64,000 nt of DNA from Streptomyces sp. RPA4-2 (GTDB lineage: Bacteria; Actinomycetota; Actinomycetes; Streptomycetales; Streptomycetaceae), in contig NZ_CP050975.2 in the NCBI RefSeq assembly GCF_012273515.2, positions 3,038,001 to 3,102,000 on the forward strand. The letters run 5' to 3'. Below the pieces are notes generated by a model, which saw nothing but the letters and a program-made list of their open reading frames with translations, made no database searches and was not told the DNA's origin. Each line of letters starts with the position of its first letter. Position 1 is the first letter of the stretch. Shown one piece after another: positions 27,254-34,823 of the stretch. The translations under genes were made by a program, and so were the position numbers.

Positions 27254-28069
27254 TCACGCCGTAGCCCCCAGCTCCCGGTCCTCCTGGTCCCCCTGGTCCT
27301 CCCGGTCCGGGTTCGGCTCGCCCGTCTCCTCGCCCAGCAGGTCACGGGCCATCAGCGTGGCGCCCGCGACGGCGCCCGGCATCAGGAAGACGGCGACCAC
27401 GGGGACCAGGAAGGCGAGGCCCAGGGGGGTGCCGAAGCCCCAGACCAGCATCTTGCGGGAACGGAGCAGGGTGAGGCGGGCGCGGAGGTCGACGCGGCGG
27501 CGCTGGAGGGCCACCGCGGTCAGTTCCTCGGTGAGGAAGAAGCCGGTGACGAAGAAGCCGATCACCGGGACGACCGTCTGGCCGACGACCGGGACGAAGC
27601 CGAGGGCGAAGAGGAGGATGCCCCAGACCAGGGCCCGTACGACGATACGGAGGCTGTCGCGTCCGGAGATCCACAGCTCGCGCCAGAGCGGCAGCCCGGA
27701 TTCGGGGGCGGTGCCGTCCCGGGAGACGTCACGGTCGACCTTCTCGGAGAGCGACTCGTAGAAGGGCTGTCCGACGAGGAGCGTGACCGCGGTGAAGGTG
27801 ATCACGGCGAGCAGGAGGGCGAGGGCGAAGAGCACGGCGGTCAGAAGTCCGCGGAAGAGGCCCTGCCACGGACTCGTCCAGTGGTCCGCGAAAGGGGTGG
27901 CCCAGGTGACGAAGTCCTCACCGTAGACGGCGAGCGCGATGAGTGCCGCCGCGTACAGCACGAGGGTGATCAGCCCCGGAAGCAGGCCGAATCCGTACTG
28001 CTTCCCATGCCGTGCGACCCATCGCTGGCCCTGTATGAGGTAGTTGAACCCTGCCCCGAGATCACGCAT
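27254..28069 (-). CDS. EI24 domain (CysZ-like) membrane protein
   Basis: The 271-residue protein has about five hydrophobic segments and the EI24/CysZ pattern: LGAGFNYLIQGQRWV at the start, VGQPFYESLSEKVD, and VVGQTVVPVIGFFVTGFFL. CysZ of enteric bacteria takes up sulfate, but actinobacterial members are unproven and no sulfur genes lie nearby. The C-terminal 25 residues are acidic and disordered. ATG 28069 is preferred; GTG 28078 is possible. It is convergent with the pyroglutamyl-peptidase-like gene. Confidence 0.85.
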   Translation of the reverse strand: MRDLGAGFNYLIQGQRWVARHGKQYGFGLLPGLITLVLYAAALIALAVYGEDFVTWATPFADHWTSPWQGLFRGLLTAVLFALALLLAVITFTAVTLLVGQPFYESLSEKVDRDVSRDGTAPESGLPLWRELWISGRDSLRIVVRALVWGILLFALGFVPVVGQTVVPVIGFFVTGFFLTEELTAVALQRRRVDLRARLTLLRSRKMLVWGFGTPLGLAFLVPVVAVFLMPGAVAGATLMARDLLGEETGEPNPDREDQGDQEDRELGATA

Positions 28070-28305
28070 GCGGGCCACTTTACCGGCGCCCCCGCCGCCT
28101 TCCCCGTGCCCGGCGCCCCTGGACGCGTGGGCGCTTAAGCGGGCCTACGCCGGGGTCACCGCCACCACCGCGCTTCCGTCCGCCGCGGGCGACACCGCCG
28201 CCGACACCCGGACTGCCGCCGCCCGCCCCACCCGTCCCGCCCGGGACGCGGAGGCCGCAGCAGTGGCTGGAGACGTTCGAGGCCGGAGACGAGGAGTTCC
28301 TCGCT

Positions 28306-28980
28306 CTAAGCGATCAGGACGGGACGGACGGCGTTCGTCGTGGCGGCCGCCGCCTCCGTGAGGTCGGCCAGCGGCGGCAGCGCGGCCCGTACCACCCCCG
28401 CACCCGCCGTGGCCGCCCGCTCGGCGAGCGCCGCGGTCGACGCGTCGGCGATGCGCCGGAGCTCCGGGGACGCGTCGCGCAGGACCTCGGCCGCCGCGCG
28501 GACCACCGGTGTCGACGCGAGCAGCACCCCCGCCACCACCCCCGCGACCGTCGGCAGCAACGGCGACCCCGCCTCCAACAGCTCCCCGAGCGCGGCGGCC
28601 GCCTCCTCCACCGCGGGCTCCACCGCGTCGAGGACCGGCAGCAGGCTGTCGCCCACGGCGGCCAGCAGCACCCGGGCCGGTTCACTCACGGGATGCGTCG
28701 CCGGCGGCGCCCCGGTCGTCCCCAGCCGCGTCAGTGTGTCCACGATGCGGTAGAAGGCCTCCTGCGCCTGCGGCGACGCGCTCGCCTCGGCCAGCTCCGC
28801 CGTGGTCTCCCGGAGCACCCGCAGCGCCTCCGCCCCCGACCCGTCCCGGGGATCAAGGGTGTTGAGCGCGATTCTGGTGATGTTCCCCGCCGTGTCGAGG
28901 AGTTGGCCGGTGACGTCGGTCGCCGTGCGCGCCATGCGCAGCAGGTCGTCCCTGCTGGGGAGCGACGGAATCGGGGACAT
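28306..28980 (-). CDS. hypothetical protein, Ala-rich and helical
   Basis: The 224-residue protein has no recognised domain. It is rich in Ala, Val, Leu and Glu, with long amphipathic helices and one fairly hydrophobic stretch (LLPTVAGVVAGVLLASTPVV, about residues 140-160) that could be a membrane segment. The N-terminus (DDLLRMARTATDVTGQLLD) recalls small helical granule- or membrane-associated proteins, but this is only an impression. ATG 28980 has GAGGAGG 8 bases upstream, and codon use is typical, so it is probably a real gene. The 236-base gap to 28069 contains an open Pro-rich frame but no supported gene. Confidence 0.65.
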   Translation of the reverse strand: MSPIPSLPSRDDLLRMARTATDVTGQLLDTAGNITRIALNTLDPRDGSGAEALRVLRETTAELAEASASPQAQEAFYRIVDTLTRLGTTGAPPATHPVSEPARVLLAAVGDSLLPVLDAVEPAVEEAAAALGELLEAGSPLLPTVAGVVAGVLLASTPVVRAAAEVLRDASPELRRIADASTAALAERAATAGAGVVRAALPPLADLTEAAAATTNAVRPVLIA

Positions 28981-29079
28981 GGGCCCTCCTCGCCACGCGC
29001 GGCACATCGGTCCGGAGCCCACGCGGCCCTCCGTCGCGCCGGTGCCCAACCCCAGCATGCCCTCTGCGACCCGCCGGGG

Positions 29080-30216
29080 ATGCGCCGGGGATGCGCCATC
29101 CGTGGCATTGGTGACGTCGAGGCCCGCGGTTTCCGGCTCGCGGGACGGTCGTACGCGCGGGGCTCGTACGTCGTCGACCTGCACCAGCCCAGACGCGGGC
29201 TGGCGAACGTGCTGCTGGCGGACGGGCGGGACATCAGCGACAAGGTCTCGACGATGTACGACATCTCCGGCTGGAGCCTGGGGCGGCTGTGGGGCGCGTC
29301 GGTCGTACGGGTACGGGCCGGCGACCTGCCGGCGGCGGCCGCGGCCGCCGCCGCCCGGCCGGTGCGGGCGGCCGCACCGGCCGGGTACGTCGCCCCGCAC
29401 GGCGACCTGCGTCTGCGTCTCGACACCCCCCAGGCGGTCGCGGCGCTCAACTCCCTGCTCCGGCAAGGGGTCGCGGTACGGCGGCGGGCGGACGGCAGCG
29501 CGGCCGTGCCCTCCTCGGCGCGGTCGCGGGCCACCGCCCTCGCCCGGCGGTACGACGTCGTCTTCGAAGCGGCCCCGGACGCCCGGGGAACTCTGCTGCA
29601 CCGGGTCCGGGTCGCCGCGGCAGTCACTCCGGGCGAGCTCTTCGCGCTGCGTGAGATGGACTTCGACGTCGTACCGGTGTCGACGGCGGTCCTCGACGCG
29701 GGCTTCGACTGGTCCGCGGCGGACGTCCTGTTCGTGTCGGCGGGACTCGATCGCGCCCGTCTGAACCCGGCCGCGCGGGCGGCCCTCGACGCCTTCCTCG
29801 GCAGCCACGGACTGGTCGGACGCGGCACCTCCGGGGCCGCGCTCACCAGCGCGACAGGTCTGCTCGCGGCAGTGCCCGTCGAGGGCGACGCGGACGCCAA
29901 CGGCGTGGTACGCGTGGTGAATTCGGGGAACGGCGGCATCACGTCCGGCGCTCCGGCCCACAGCTTCGTCTACGCGCCCGTCTGGTTCACCGGCCTCGGC
30001 CCCGACGTCCGCGTCGAGCAGGCGTACGCGCCGGGCGACCCGCTCGTCTCGGGCCACTGGCGGCCGACGGCGGGCGGCGGCCCGAGAGCGGCCGGCGGCC
30101 ACGCCTGCGTCATCAGCGGCCCGCACGCGGTCCTCTTCGGCACCGAACCGCTCTTCCGCGATCACCCGAAGGGCGAATTCCCGCAAGTGGCACGGGCGTT
30201 GCTGACCGTGTCCTGA
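29080..30216 (+). pseudogene. 5'-truncated M14 zinc carboxypeptidase (C-terminal part only)
   Basis: The frame reads FRLAGRSYARGSYVVDLHQP and GLANVLLADGRDISDKV, then MYDISGWSLGRLWGASV, which match the region C-terminal to the catalytic domain of large Streptomyces M14-family secreted peptidases, from memory. The N-terminal zinc domain (HxxE...H) and the signal peptide are absent. The sequence upstream is the promoter side of the divergent hypothetical gene. The nearest ATG (29080) lies in a duplicated GGGGATGCGCC and has no good ribosome-binding site. About 378 codons remain open with normal codon bias, so truncation seems recent. A new function for the stump cannot be excluded. Confidence 0.7.
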
Positions 30217-30252
30217 GGCGGTGCGAGGTCCGGCCGCCGCCCGCCCCACCGC

Positions 30253-30290
30253 GCGCGGGCCGCGCCCCGTTCCCGGGACGCGGCCCGCGC
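30253..30290. terminator. hairpin between M14 remnant and ohr
   Basis: A 12-bp perfect stem GCGCGGGCCGCG (30253-30264) / CGCGGCCCGCGC (30279-30290) with a 14-base loop separates the convergent genes. Confidence 0.75.
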
Positions 30291-30307
30291 CGCGGTCGGT
30301 GGGCCCG

Positions 30308-30727
30308 TCAGACGAGCGTCACCGTGACGTCGCCGCGGGTCGCCTTCGAGTACGGGCAGACCTGATGGGCCTGCTCGAGCAGGTCCCGCGCCGTCGCCGC
30401 GTCCACGGCCGGGAGGGTCGCGGAGATCTCGACGATGATGCCGAACCCGTCGTCGTTCTTGCCCAGACCGACCCTGGCGGTGACCGTCGAGCCGGTGAGG
30501 TCGGCGTTCCGCCCGCGGGCGACGACGCCGAGCGCGCCCTGGAAGCAGGCGCTGTACCCGGCGGCGAAGAGCTGCTCCGGGTTGGTCCCGGCGCCGCTCC
30601 CGCCCAGTTCCTCCGGCGGGTTCACGACGACGTCGAGCCTGCCGTCGTCGGTGGCGACCCGGCCGTCGCGGCCGTTGTGCGCGGTGGCGACGGCGGTGTA
30701 CAGGACGTCGGACTGCTGGATGGACAT
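30308..30727 (-). CDS. ohr: organic hydroperoxide resistance protein Ohr
   Basis: Ohr is a thiol peroxidase that reduces organic and fatty acid hydroperoxides using lipoylated partners. The 139-residue protein has both redox Cys: one in GYSACFQGAL and one in HQVCPYSKATRG, which distinguishes Ohr from OsmC. The N-terminal VLYTAVATAHNGRDG and NPEQLFAAGYSACF are typical. The usual OhrR (MarR) partner is not adjacent; the closest MarR gene, at 31980, is paired with an oxidoreductase instead. A 9-base inverted repeat ACATACGGT / ACCGTATGT flanks its start and promoter. Confidence 0.94.
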   Translation of the reverse strand: MSIQQSDVLYTAVATAHNGRDGRVATDDGRLDVVVNPPEELGGSGAGTNPEQLFAAGYSACFQGALGVVARGRNADLTGSTVTARVGLGKNDDGFGIIVEISATLPAVDAATARDLLEQAHQVCPYSKATRGDVTVTLV

Positions 30728-30832
30728 ACGGTGCGTTCCTCCCTGGTCCGCCGCGACTCGCGCCCACGATCGCGACGACTTCGGAAAAAAGTTACCGTAT
30801 GTCGGAAGTCCAGCAGAAGCCCCGCCGGGGCG

Positions 30833-31852
30833 TCAGAGCTTGACGATCATCTTTCCGGTGTTGTCGCCGCGCAGGACGCCGAAGAACGCCTCGAGGTTGT
30901 TCTCGATGCCCTCGACGACGGTCTCGTTGTACTTGAGCTCGCCGGAGCGGACCCAGGCTCCGACCTCCTGGACGAACTGCGGCTGCAGGTCGTAGTGGTC
31001 GCCGACCAGGAAGCCCTGGATGCGGCCGCGGGTCTGGATGAGACGGGCGAGGTTCCTCGGGCCGGGAGCGGGCTCGGTGTTGTTGTAGACGGAGATCATG
31101 CCGCAGACCGCGACGCGACCGTCCCGGTTCAGCCGGCCGATGGCGGCCTCCAGGTGGTCGCCGCCCACGTTGTCGAAGTAGACGTCGACGCCGTCGGGGG
31201 CGGCCTCGCGCAGCTGCTCGCCCACCGGGCCGTTCTTGTAGTTGAACGCGGCGTCGAAGCCGTACTCCTCGACGAGCAGCTTCACCTTCTCGTCGGAGCC
31301 CGCCGAACCGATGACCCGCGAGGCACCCTTGAGCCTGGCGATCTGTCCGACCTGGCTGCCGACGGCACCGGCCGCGCCCGACACGAAGACGGAGTCGCCC
31401 TCCTTGAAGGAGGCGACGCGCAGGAGACCCGCGTAGGCGGTGAGGCCGGTCATACCGAGGACACCGAGGTACGCGGAGAGCGGCGCGGCCTCAGGGTCGA
31501 CCTTGACGGCCTGCTTGGCGTCCACGACGGCGTACTCCCGCCAGCCGAGGAAGTGCAGGACGTGGTCACCGGCCGCGATCCCCTCGGCGCGGGAGGCGAC
31601 GACCTCACCGACCGCACCGCCCTGCATGGCCGCGCCCAGCTCGTAGGGGGCGGCGTACGACTTGGCGGCGCTCATCCGGCCGCGCATGTAGGGGTCGACG
31701 GAGACGTACTTGTTGCGGACGAGGACCTGGCCCTCCCCGGGCTGCGGAACCTCGGCCTCGACCAGGGCGAAGTCCTCGGGCTTCGGCCAGCCGACCGGGC
31801 GGGCGGTCAGGTGCCATTCGCGGCTGACGGAGGGAAGCTGGGTGTCGGTCAT
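30833..31852 (-). CDS. NADP-dependent oxidoreductase, MDR family (leukotriene B4 dehydrogenase/Curl type)
   Basis: The 339-residue enzyme is a zinc-free medium-chain dehydrogenase/reductase that reduces alkenal/enone double bonds with NADPH. It shows VDPYMRGRMS, the fold-specific LGMTGLTAYAGLL, the Rossmann motif VSGAAGAVGSQVGQIARLKG, and YFDNVGGDHLEAAIGRL. No catalytic-zinc Cys-His set is present. The ATG at 31852 matches the family N-terminus (MTDTQLPSVSREW). The divergent MarR gene probably regulates it through the paired sites at 31912-31957, suggesting a response to electrophiles. Confidence 0.93.
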   Translation of the reverse strand: MTDTQLPSVSREWHLTARPVGWPKPEDFALVEAEVPQPGEGQVLVRNKYVSVDPYMRGRMSAAKSYAAPYELGAAMQGGAVGEVVASRAEGIAAGDHVLHFLGWREYAVVDAKQAVKVDPEAAPLSAYLGVLGMTGLTAYAGLLRVASFKEGDSVFVSGAAGAVGSQVGQIARLKGASRVIGSAGSDEKVKLLVEEYGFDAAFNYKNGPVGEQLREAAPDGVDVYFDNVGGDHLEAAIGRLNRDGRVAVCGMISVYNNTEPAPGPRNLARLIQTRGRIQGFLVGDHYDLQPQFVQEVGAWVRSGELKYNETVVEGIENNLEAFFGVLRGDNTGKMIVKL

Positions 31853-31911
31853 GAGGGTGTGTGCCTTTCCTGCATGCATGCACGCTTGCCTGCGCACTAC
31901 GGCTCTAATAC

Positions 31912-31972
31912 TTCACTACCTGAAACAACCATGCTCCTGAATATTTCATGATGTCAAGTAAGGGAGTAGCCT
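31912..31972. promoter_or_regulatory. paired MarR operator and divergent promoters
   Basis: Two related sites in opposite orientation, TTCACTACCTGAA (31912-31924) and TTCATGATGTCAA (31945-31957; reverse TTGACATCATGAA), are each partly palindromic. TAGCCT (31967-31972) lies 7 bases before the MarR ATG, a leaderless -10. The right site overlaps the expected -35, so MarR should repress its own gene. Confidence 0.65.
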
Positions 31973-31979
31973 GGAGGCC

Positions 31980-32414
31980 ATGGCCACCCAGAAGACGCAC
32001 CGGATCGACCCTCTCACCCTGGAGGTCGTCGACCTCATCGGCTCGGTCGTGGCGCGCTACCACGAGGAGTACGAGGACGCCGCCGCCGAGCACGCCCTCA
32101 CCGGGGCGCAGGCGCGGCTGCTCGGTCTGCTGTCGCTGGAGCCGCTGCCGATGCGGAGGCTGGCGCAGAAGCTGAAGTGCGAGCCGTCGAACGTGACGGG
32201 GATCGTGGACCGGCTGGAGGTGCGGGGGCTGGTGGAGCGGCGCCCGGACCCCTCCGACCGGCGGGTCAAGCTGGCGGCCGCGACCGAGGAGGGGCGGCGG
32301 GTGGCGCATTCCCTGCGGGAGTCACTGCGTTTTGCCCGGGAGCCGTTGGCGGGGCTGTCGCGTGAGGAGCGGGTGTCTTTGCGCGATCTGCTTCAGCGCA
32401 TGCTGACGCCGTAA
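31980..32414 (+). CDS. MarR family regulator
   Basis: The 144-residue winged-helix protein has the MarR layout: helix-turn-helix PMRRLAQKLKCEPSNVTGI, then DRLEVRGLVERRPDPSDRR with the Asp-Arg wing, and a helical dimer interface. It contains one Cys (KLKCEPSN) within the recognition region, which could serve redox sensing but is not at the OhrR position. It is divergent from the MDR oxidoreductase gene, its probable target. The stop is followed at once by a hairpin-rich repeat cluster. Confidence 0.91.
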   Translation: MATQKTHRIDPLTLEVVDLIGSVVARYHEEYEDAAAEHALTGAQARLLGLLSLEPLPMRRLAQKLKCEPSNVTGIVDRLEVRGLVERRPDPSDRRVKLAAATEEGRRVAHSLRESLRFAREPLAGLSREERVSLRDLLQRMLTP

Positions 32415-32415
32415 C

Positions 32416-32588
32416 TGGGGGCTCCGCCCCCAGACCCCCGTTCGGCCTCAAGGGCCTTGTCCTCAAGCGCCGGACGGGCTGATGGTGCGGGCCTGGGCTG
32501 CTGATTTTCAGCCCGTCCCGCGTTTGAGGACGAGCCCTGGCGAGGCGGGGGTCCAGGGGCGCAGCGCCCCTGGCGGGGCGGAGCCCCA
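32416..32588. repeat. cluster of long inverted repeats (palindromic intergenic element)
   Basis: Four nested hairpins fill this gap: TGGGGGC/GCCCCCA (32416-32432); a 23-bp pair at 32460-32482 and 32508-32530 complementary at 21 positions; CCAGGGGCG/CGCCCCTGG (32553-32573); and GGGGC/GCCCC (32576-32588). The 23-bp arms (TCAGCCCGTCC...TTGAGGA) match one of the most abundant Streptomyces palindromic repeats, from memory. The element probably also ends transcription of the marR gene and the convergent membrane protein gene. Confidence 0.8.
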
Positions 32589-32589
32589 G

Positions 32590-33401
32590 CTACGAGACGG
32601 GCGGCGGGGCGACGTGCACCACCACAGGAAACGATTGCACGTGTGCGACGGTAAGCGGCGCCGACGTCGGCGCGGCCGGCGGCGTCGTGGCGGAACGCGG
32701 CGGCCCCGAGGAGGCGGGCGCCGACACCGGGGCCCCACCCCCGTCCCCGCCGTGGCCGACTGCCCCTGAGTGTCCTTCTTGTCGCCGTCCTTGGACTTGT
32801 CGCCCTTGGCGGACTCGGACGCGGAAGCGGAGGGCGACGCCGAGGCACTCGGCGAGCCCGTGGCGGTGGGCGCCCCGCCCCCGGAACCGCCGGTGTCACC
32901 GGTCGGCCGCGCCGTACGCTCCGCGGAGGCACCCGAGCCGCCGTCGGCGGACGCGTCCGCGCTGGCCGCGTGCGGGGTCACTCCGGGCGCCTCGATACCG
33001 AGTTCGGCGAGGCTCAGTCCGCCCGCGGCGAGCAACAGCCCCGCTCCGGCGAAGAGCACCCTGCGGCGCCTCCTGCGGTGCGCCGCGGCCTTCCGGTCGC
33101 GCCGGCTCGCACCGGCGGGAGCGCGCCCGCGCCGTCGCCCGCCGGTCCGGCGACGACCATCGTCCCCGCCGTCGCCCCCGTCGCCCCCGTCACCGTCGTC
33201 GCCGTCGTCATCGGGGCCTTCCCCGTACGCGCCCTCGCTCTCGTACCGATCGTCGGAGTCGTACGGGTTCGTCCCCGCGTCCGGTTCCGGGTGCGCCCCG
33301 GTGCGGCCCGCGGATGAGCGGAGCTGTTCGGCTGAGGTGCCGCACCCCGGGCAGGCAAGGGCGCCGTTGAGGTGCCTTCGGCACGGGTCGCAGTAGTCCA
33401 T
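32590..33401 (-). pseudogene. SCO2400-like single-pass membrane protein with apparent frameshift
   Basis: The N-terminus MDYCDPCRRHLNGALACPGC is a zinc-ribbon-like Cys cluster. A long acidic Gly/Asp-rich stretch, a basic region, one membrane helix (VLFAGAGLLLAAGGLSLAEL) and a Ser/Ala/Pro-rich outer tail follow. Near 32728-32740, in a GGGGCCCC run, the frame shifts: the direct frame turns Arg-rich and reads through the repeat cluster. Adding one base restores a normal Pro/Ala tail ending VHVAPPPVS at a TAG (32590-32592). The indel may be real or a sequencing error. Function of the family is unknown; the Cys cluster would lie in the cytoplasm. Confidence 0.7.
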
Positions 33402-33607
33402 GACGCCGGAAGACTAAGTTCCTCATGCGTCCCGTTGATAGTCACGGCTGTGAAAGTTGTGTGGTGAACCATCCGTTTCGGCGCGTCGCCCCCCTCGTTC
33501 ACAGCGGCACGTGTGCGACGACCCGAGGCATACCGCCAAAATCCGCCGCCGACCGTCGCGTTCGACCCATTGACACTCCCGGGCCCGCATCCTACTGTCA
33601 CGCCAGC

Positions 33608-33636
33608 ATTTCGAACGTGTGACGAAATTTCGAACA
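33608..33636 (+). promoter_or_regulatory. candidate IclR operator upstream of the sugar-acid operon
   Basis: ATTTCGAAC occurs twice in direct order (33608-33616, 33627-33635), and CGAAATTTCG (33623-33632) is a perfect palindrome. On the minus strand TGTTCGAAATTTC (33636-33624) is identical over 13 bases to a site at 52397-52409 just before the IclR gene. The 264-base gap 33402-33665 holds nothing else recognisable. Confidence 0.72.
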
Positions 33637-33665
33637 GAACCGCAAGAGCACAGGGGGCAACTGCC

Positions 33666-34823
33666 GTGCGCATCACGGGAATCAGCACACACGTGGTCGG
33701 GACGCCCTGGCGGAACCTGACCTACGTCCAGGTGCACACCGACGAGGGCGTCACCGGAGTCGGCGAGACCCGCATGCTGGGCCACACCGACGCACTGATC
33801 GGCTATCTGCGGGAGGCGGAGGCCAATCACATTCTCGGTTCCGACCCGTTCGCTGTCGAGGACCTCGTCCGGCGCATGAAGTACGGCGACTACGGGCGCG
33901 CCGGCGAGATCGTGATGTCGGGCATCGCCGTCATCGAGATGGCCTGCTGGGACATCAAGGGGAAGGCGCTCGGCGTCCCCGTGTGGCAGTTGCTCGGCGG
34001 CAAGGTCACCGACCGGGTCAAGGCCTACGCGAACGGCTGGTACACGACCGAGCGGACCCCGGAGGCGTACCACAAGGCCGCTCAGGAGGTCGTCGCCCGC
34101 GGGTACCGTGCCCTCAAGATCGACCCGTTCGGCACCGGCCACTTCGAGCTCGACCACGAGGCCACGCTCTACTCCGTCTCGCTCATCGAGGCGGTGCGCG
34201 ACGCGATCGGCCCCGAGACCGAGCTGATGCTGGAGATGCACGGCCGTTTCTCGCCCTCGACCGCCGTCCGGCTCGCCCGCGAGCTCGCGCCCTTCAAGCC
34301 CGCGTGGCTGGAGGAGCCGGTGCCGCCGGAGAACCTGAAGGCGCTGGAGAAGGTGGCCGCCAAGGTCGACATCCCGATCGCCACCGGCGAGCGGATCCAC
34401 GACCGCATCGAGTTCCGTGAGCTGTTCGAGAGCCAGGCCGTCGACGTCATCCAGCCCGACGTCGGTCATCTCGGCGGGATCTGGGAGACCAGGAAGCTGG
34501 CCGCGACCGCCGAGGCCCACTACGTGCTCGTCGCTCCGCACAACGTCGGCGGCCCGGTCCTCACCGCCGCCTCCCTCCAGGTCGGCTTCAGCACCCCCAA
34601 CTTCAAGATCCTGGAACACTTCAACGACTTCGCGGACGCGGAGATCAAGAAGGTCGTGAAGGGCGCCCCGCAGGTCGTCGACGGTTACTTCGAGCTGTCC
34701 CACGAACCCGGTCTCGGTGTCGAGCTGGACGTCGACGCGGCGGCCGAGTTCCCGCAGCAGCAGGCCCGCTTCGACCTCTGGGCGGACGGCTGGGAGCAGC
34801 GCAGGCCGAAGGGGGCGCAGTGA
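33666..34823 (+). CDS. enolase-superfamily sugar acid dehydratase (galactonate dehydratase-like)
   Basis: The 385-residue protein belongs to the mandelate racemase/muconate lactonizing family and probably dehydrates an aldonic acid to a 2-keto-3-deoxy acid. Visible parts: capping domain (VHTDEGVTGVGETRM, MACWDIKGKALGVPVWQLLGG), barrel with LEMHGRF (His plus metal ligand), WLEEPVPPEN, TGERIHDR and VIQPDVGHLGG as further metal-binding ends, and APHN with catalytic His. The His-bearing LEMHGR resembles the galactonate dehydratase subgroup more than mandelate racemase. GTG 33666 has AGGGGG upstream. It heads a seven-gene sugar cluster and overlaps the dehydrogenase gene by four bases. Confidence 0.88.
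   Translation: MRITGISTHVVGTPWRNLTYVQVHTDEGVTGVGETRMLGHTDALIGYLREAEANHILGSDPFAVEDLVRRMKYGDYGRAGEIVMSGIAVIEMACWDIKGKALGVPVWQLLGGKVTDRVKAYANGWYTTERTPEAYHKAAQEVVARGYRALKIDPFGTGHFELDHEATLYSVSLIEAVRDAIGPETELMLEMHGRFSPSTAVRLARELAPFKPAWLEEPVPPENLKALEKVAAKVDIPIATGERIHDRIEFRELFESQAVDVIQPDVGHLGGIWETRKLAATAEAHYVLVAPHNVGGPVLTAASLQVGFSTPNFKILEHFNDFADAEIKKVVKGAPQVVDGYFELSHEPGLGVELDVDAAAEFPQQQARFDLWADGWEQRRPKGAQ

Noticed and set aside
27254..28069. A sulfate transporter CysZ
   Set aside because: Only the EI24 fold is shared; no sulfur assimilation genes are nearby, so the specific function was not assigned.
28079..28305. A Pro-rich + strand frame ending near QQWLETFEAGDEEFLALS
   Set aside because: The end looks coding-like, but no start, ribosome-binding site or known family supports it, and it continues antisense into the hypothetical gene. 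It could be a gene remnant.
30308..32414. OhrR regulating ohr from the MarR gene at 31980
   Set aside because: The MarR gene is divergent from and adjacent to an MDR reductase with paired sites in that gap. It is 1.2 kb from ohr, and its Cys is not at the OhrR sensing position.
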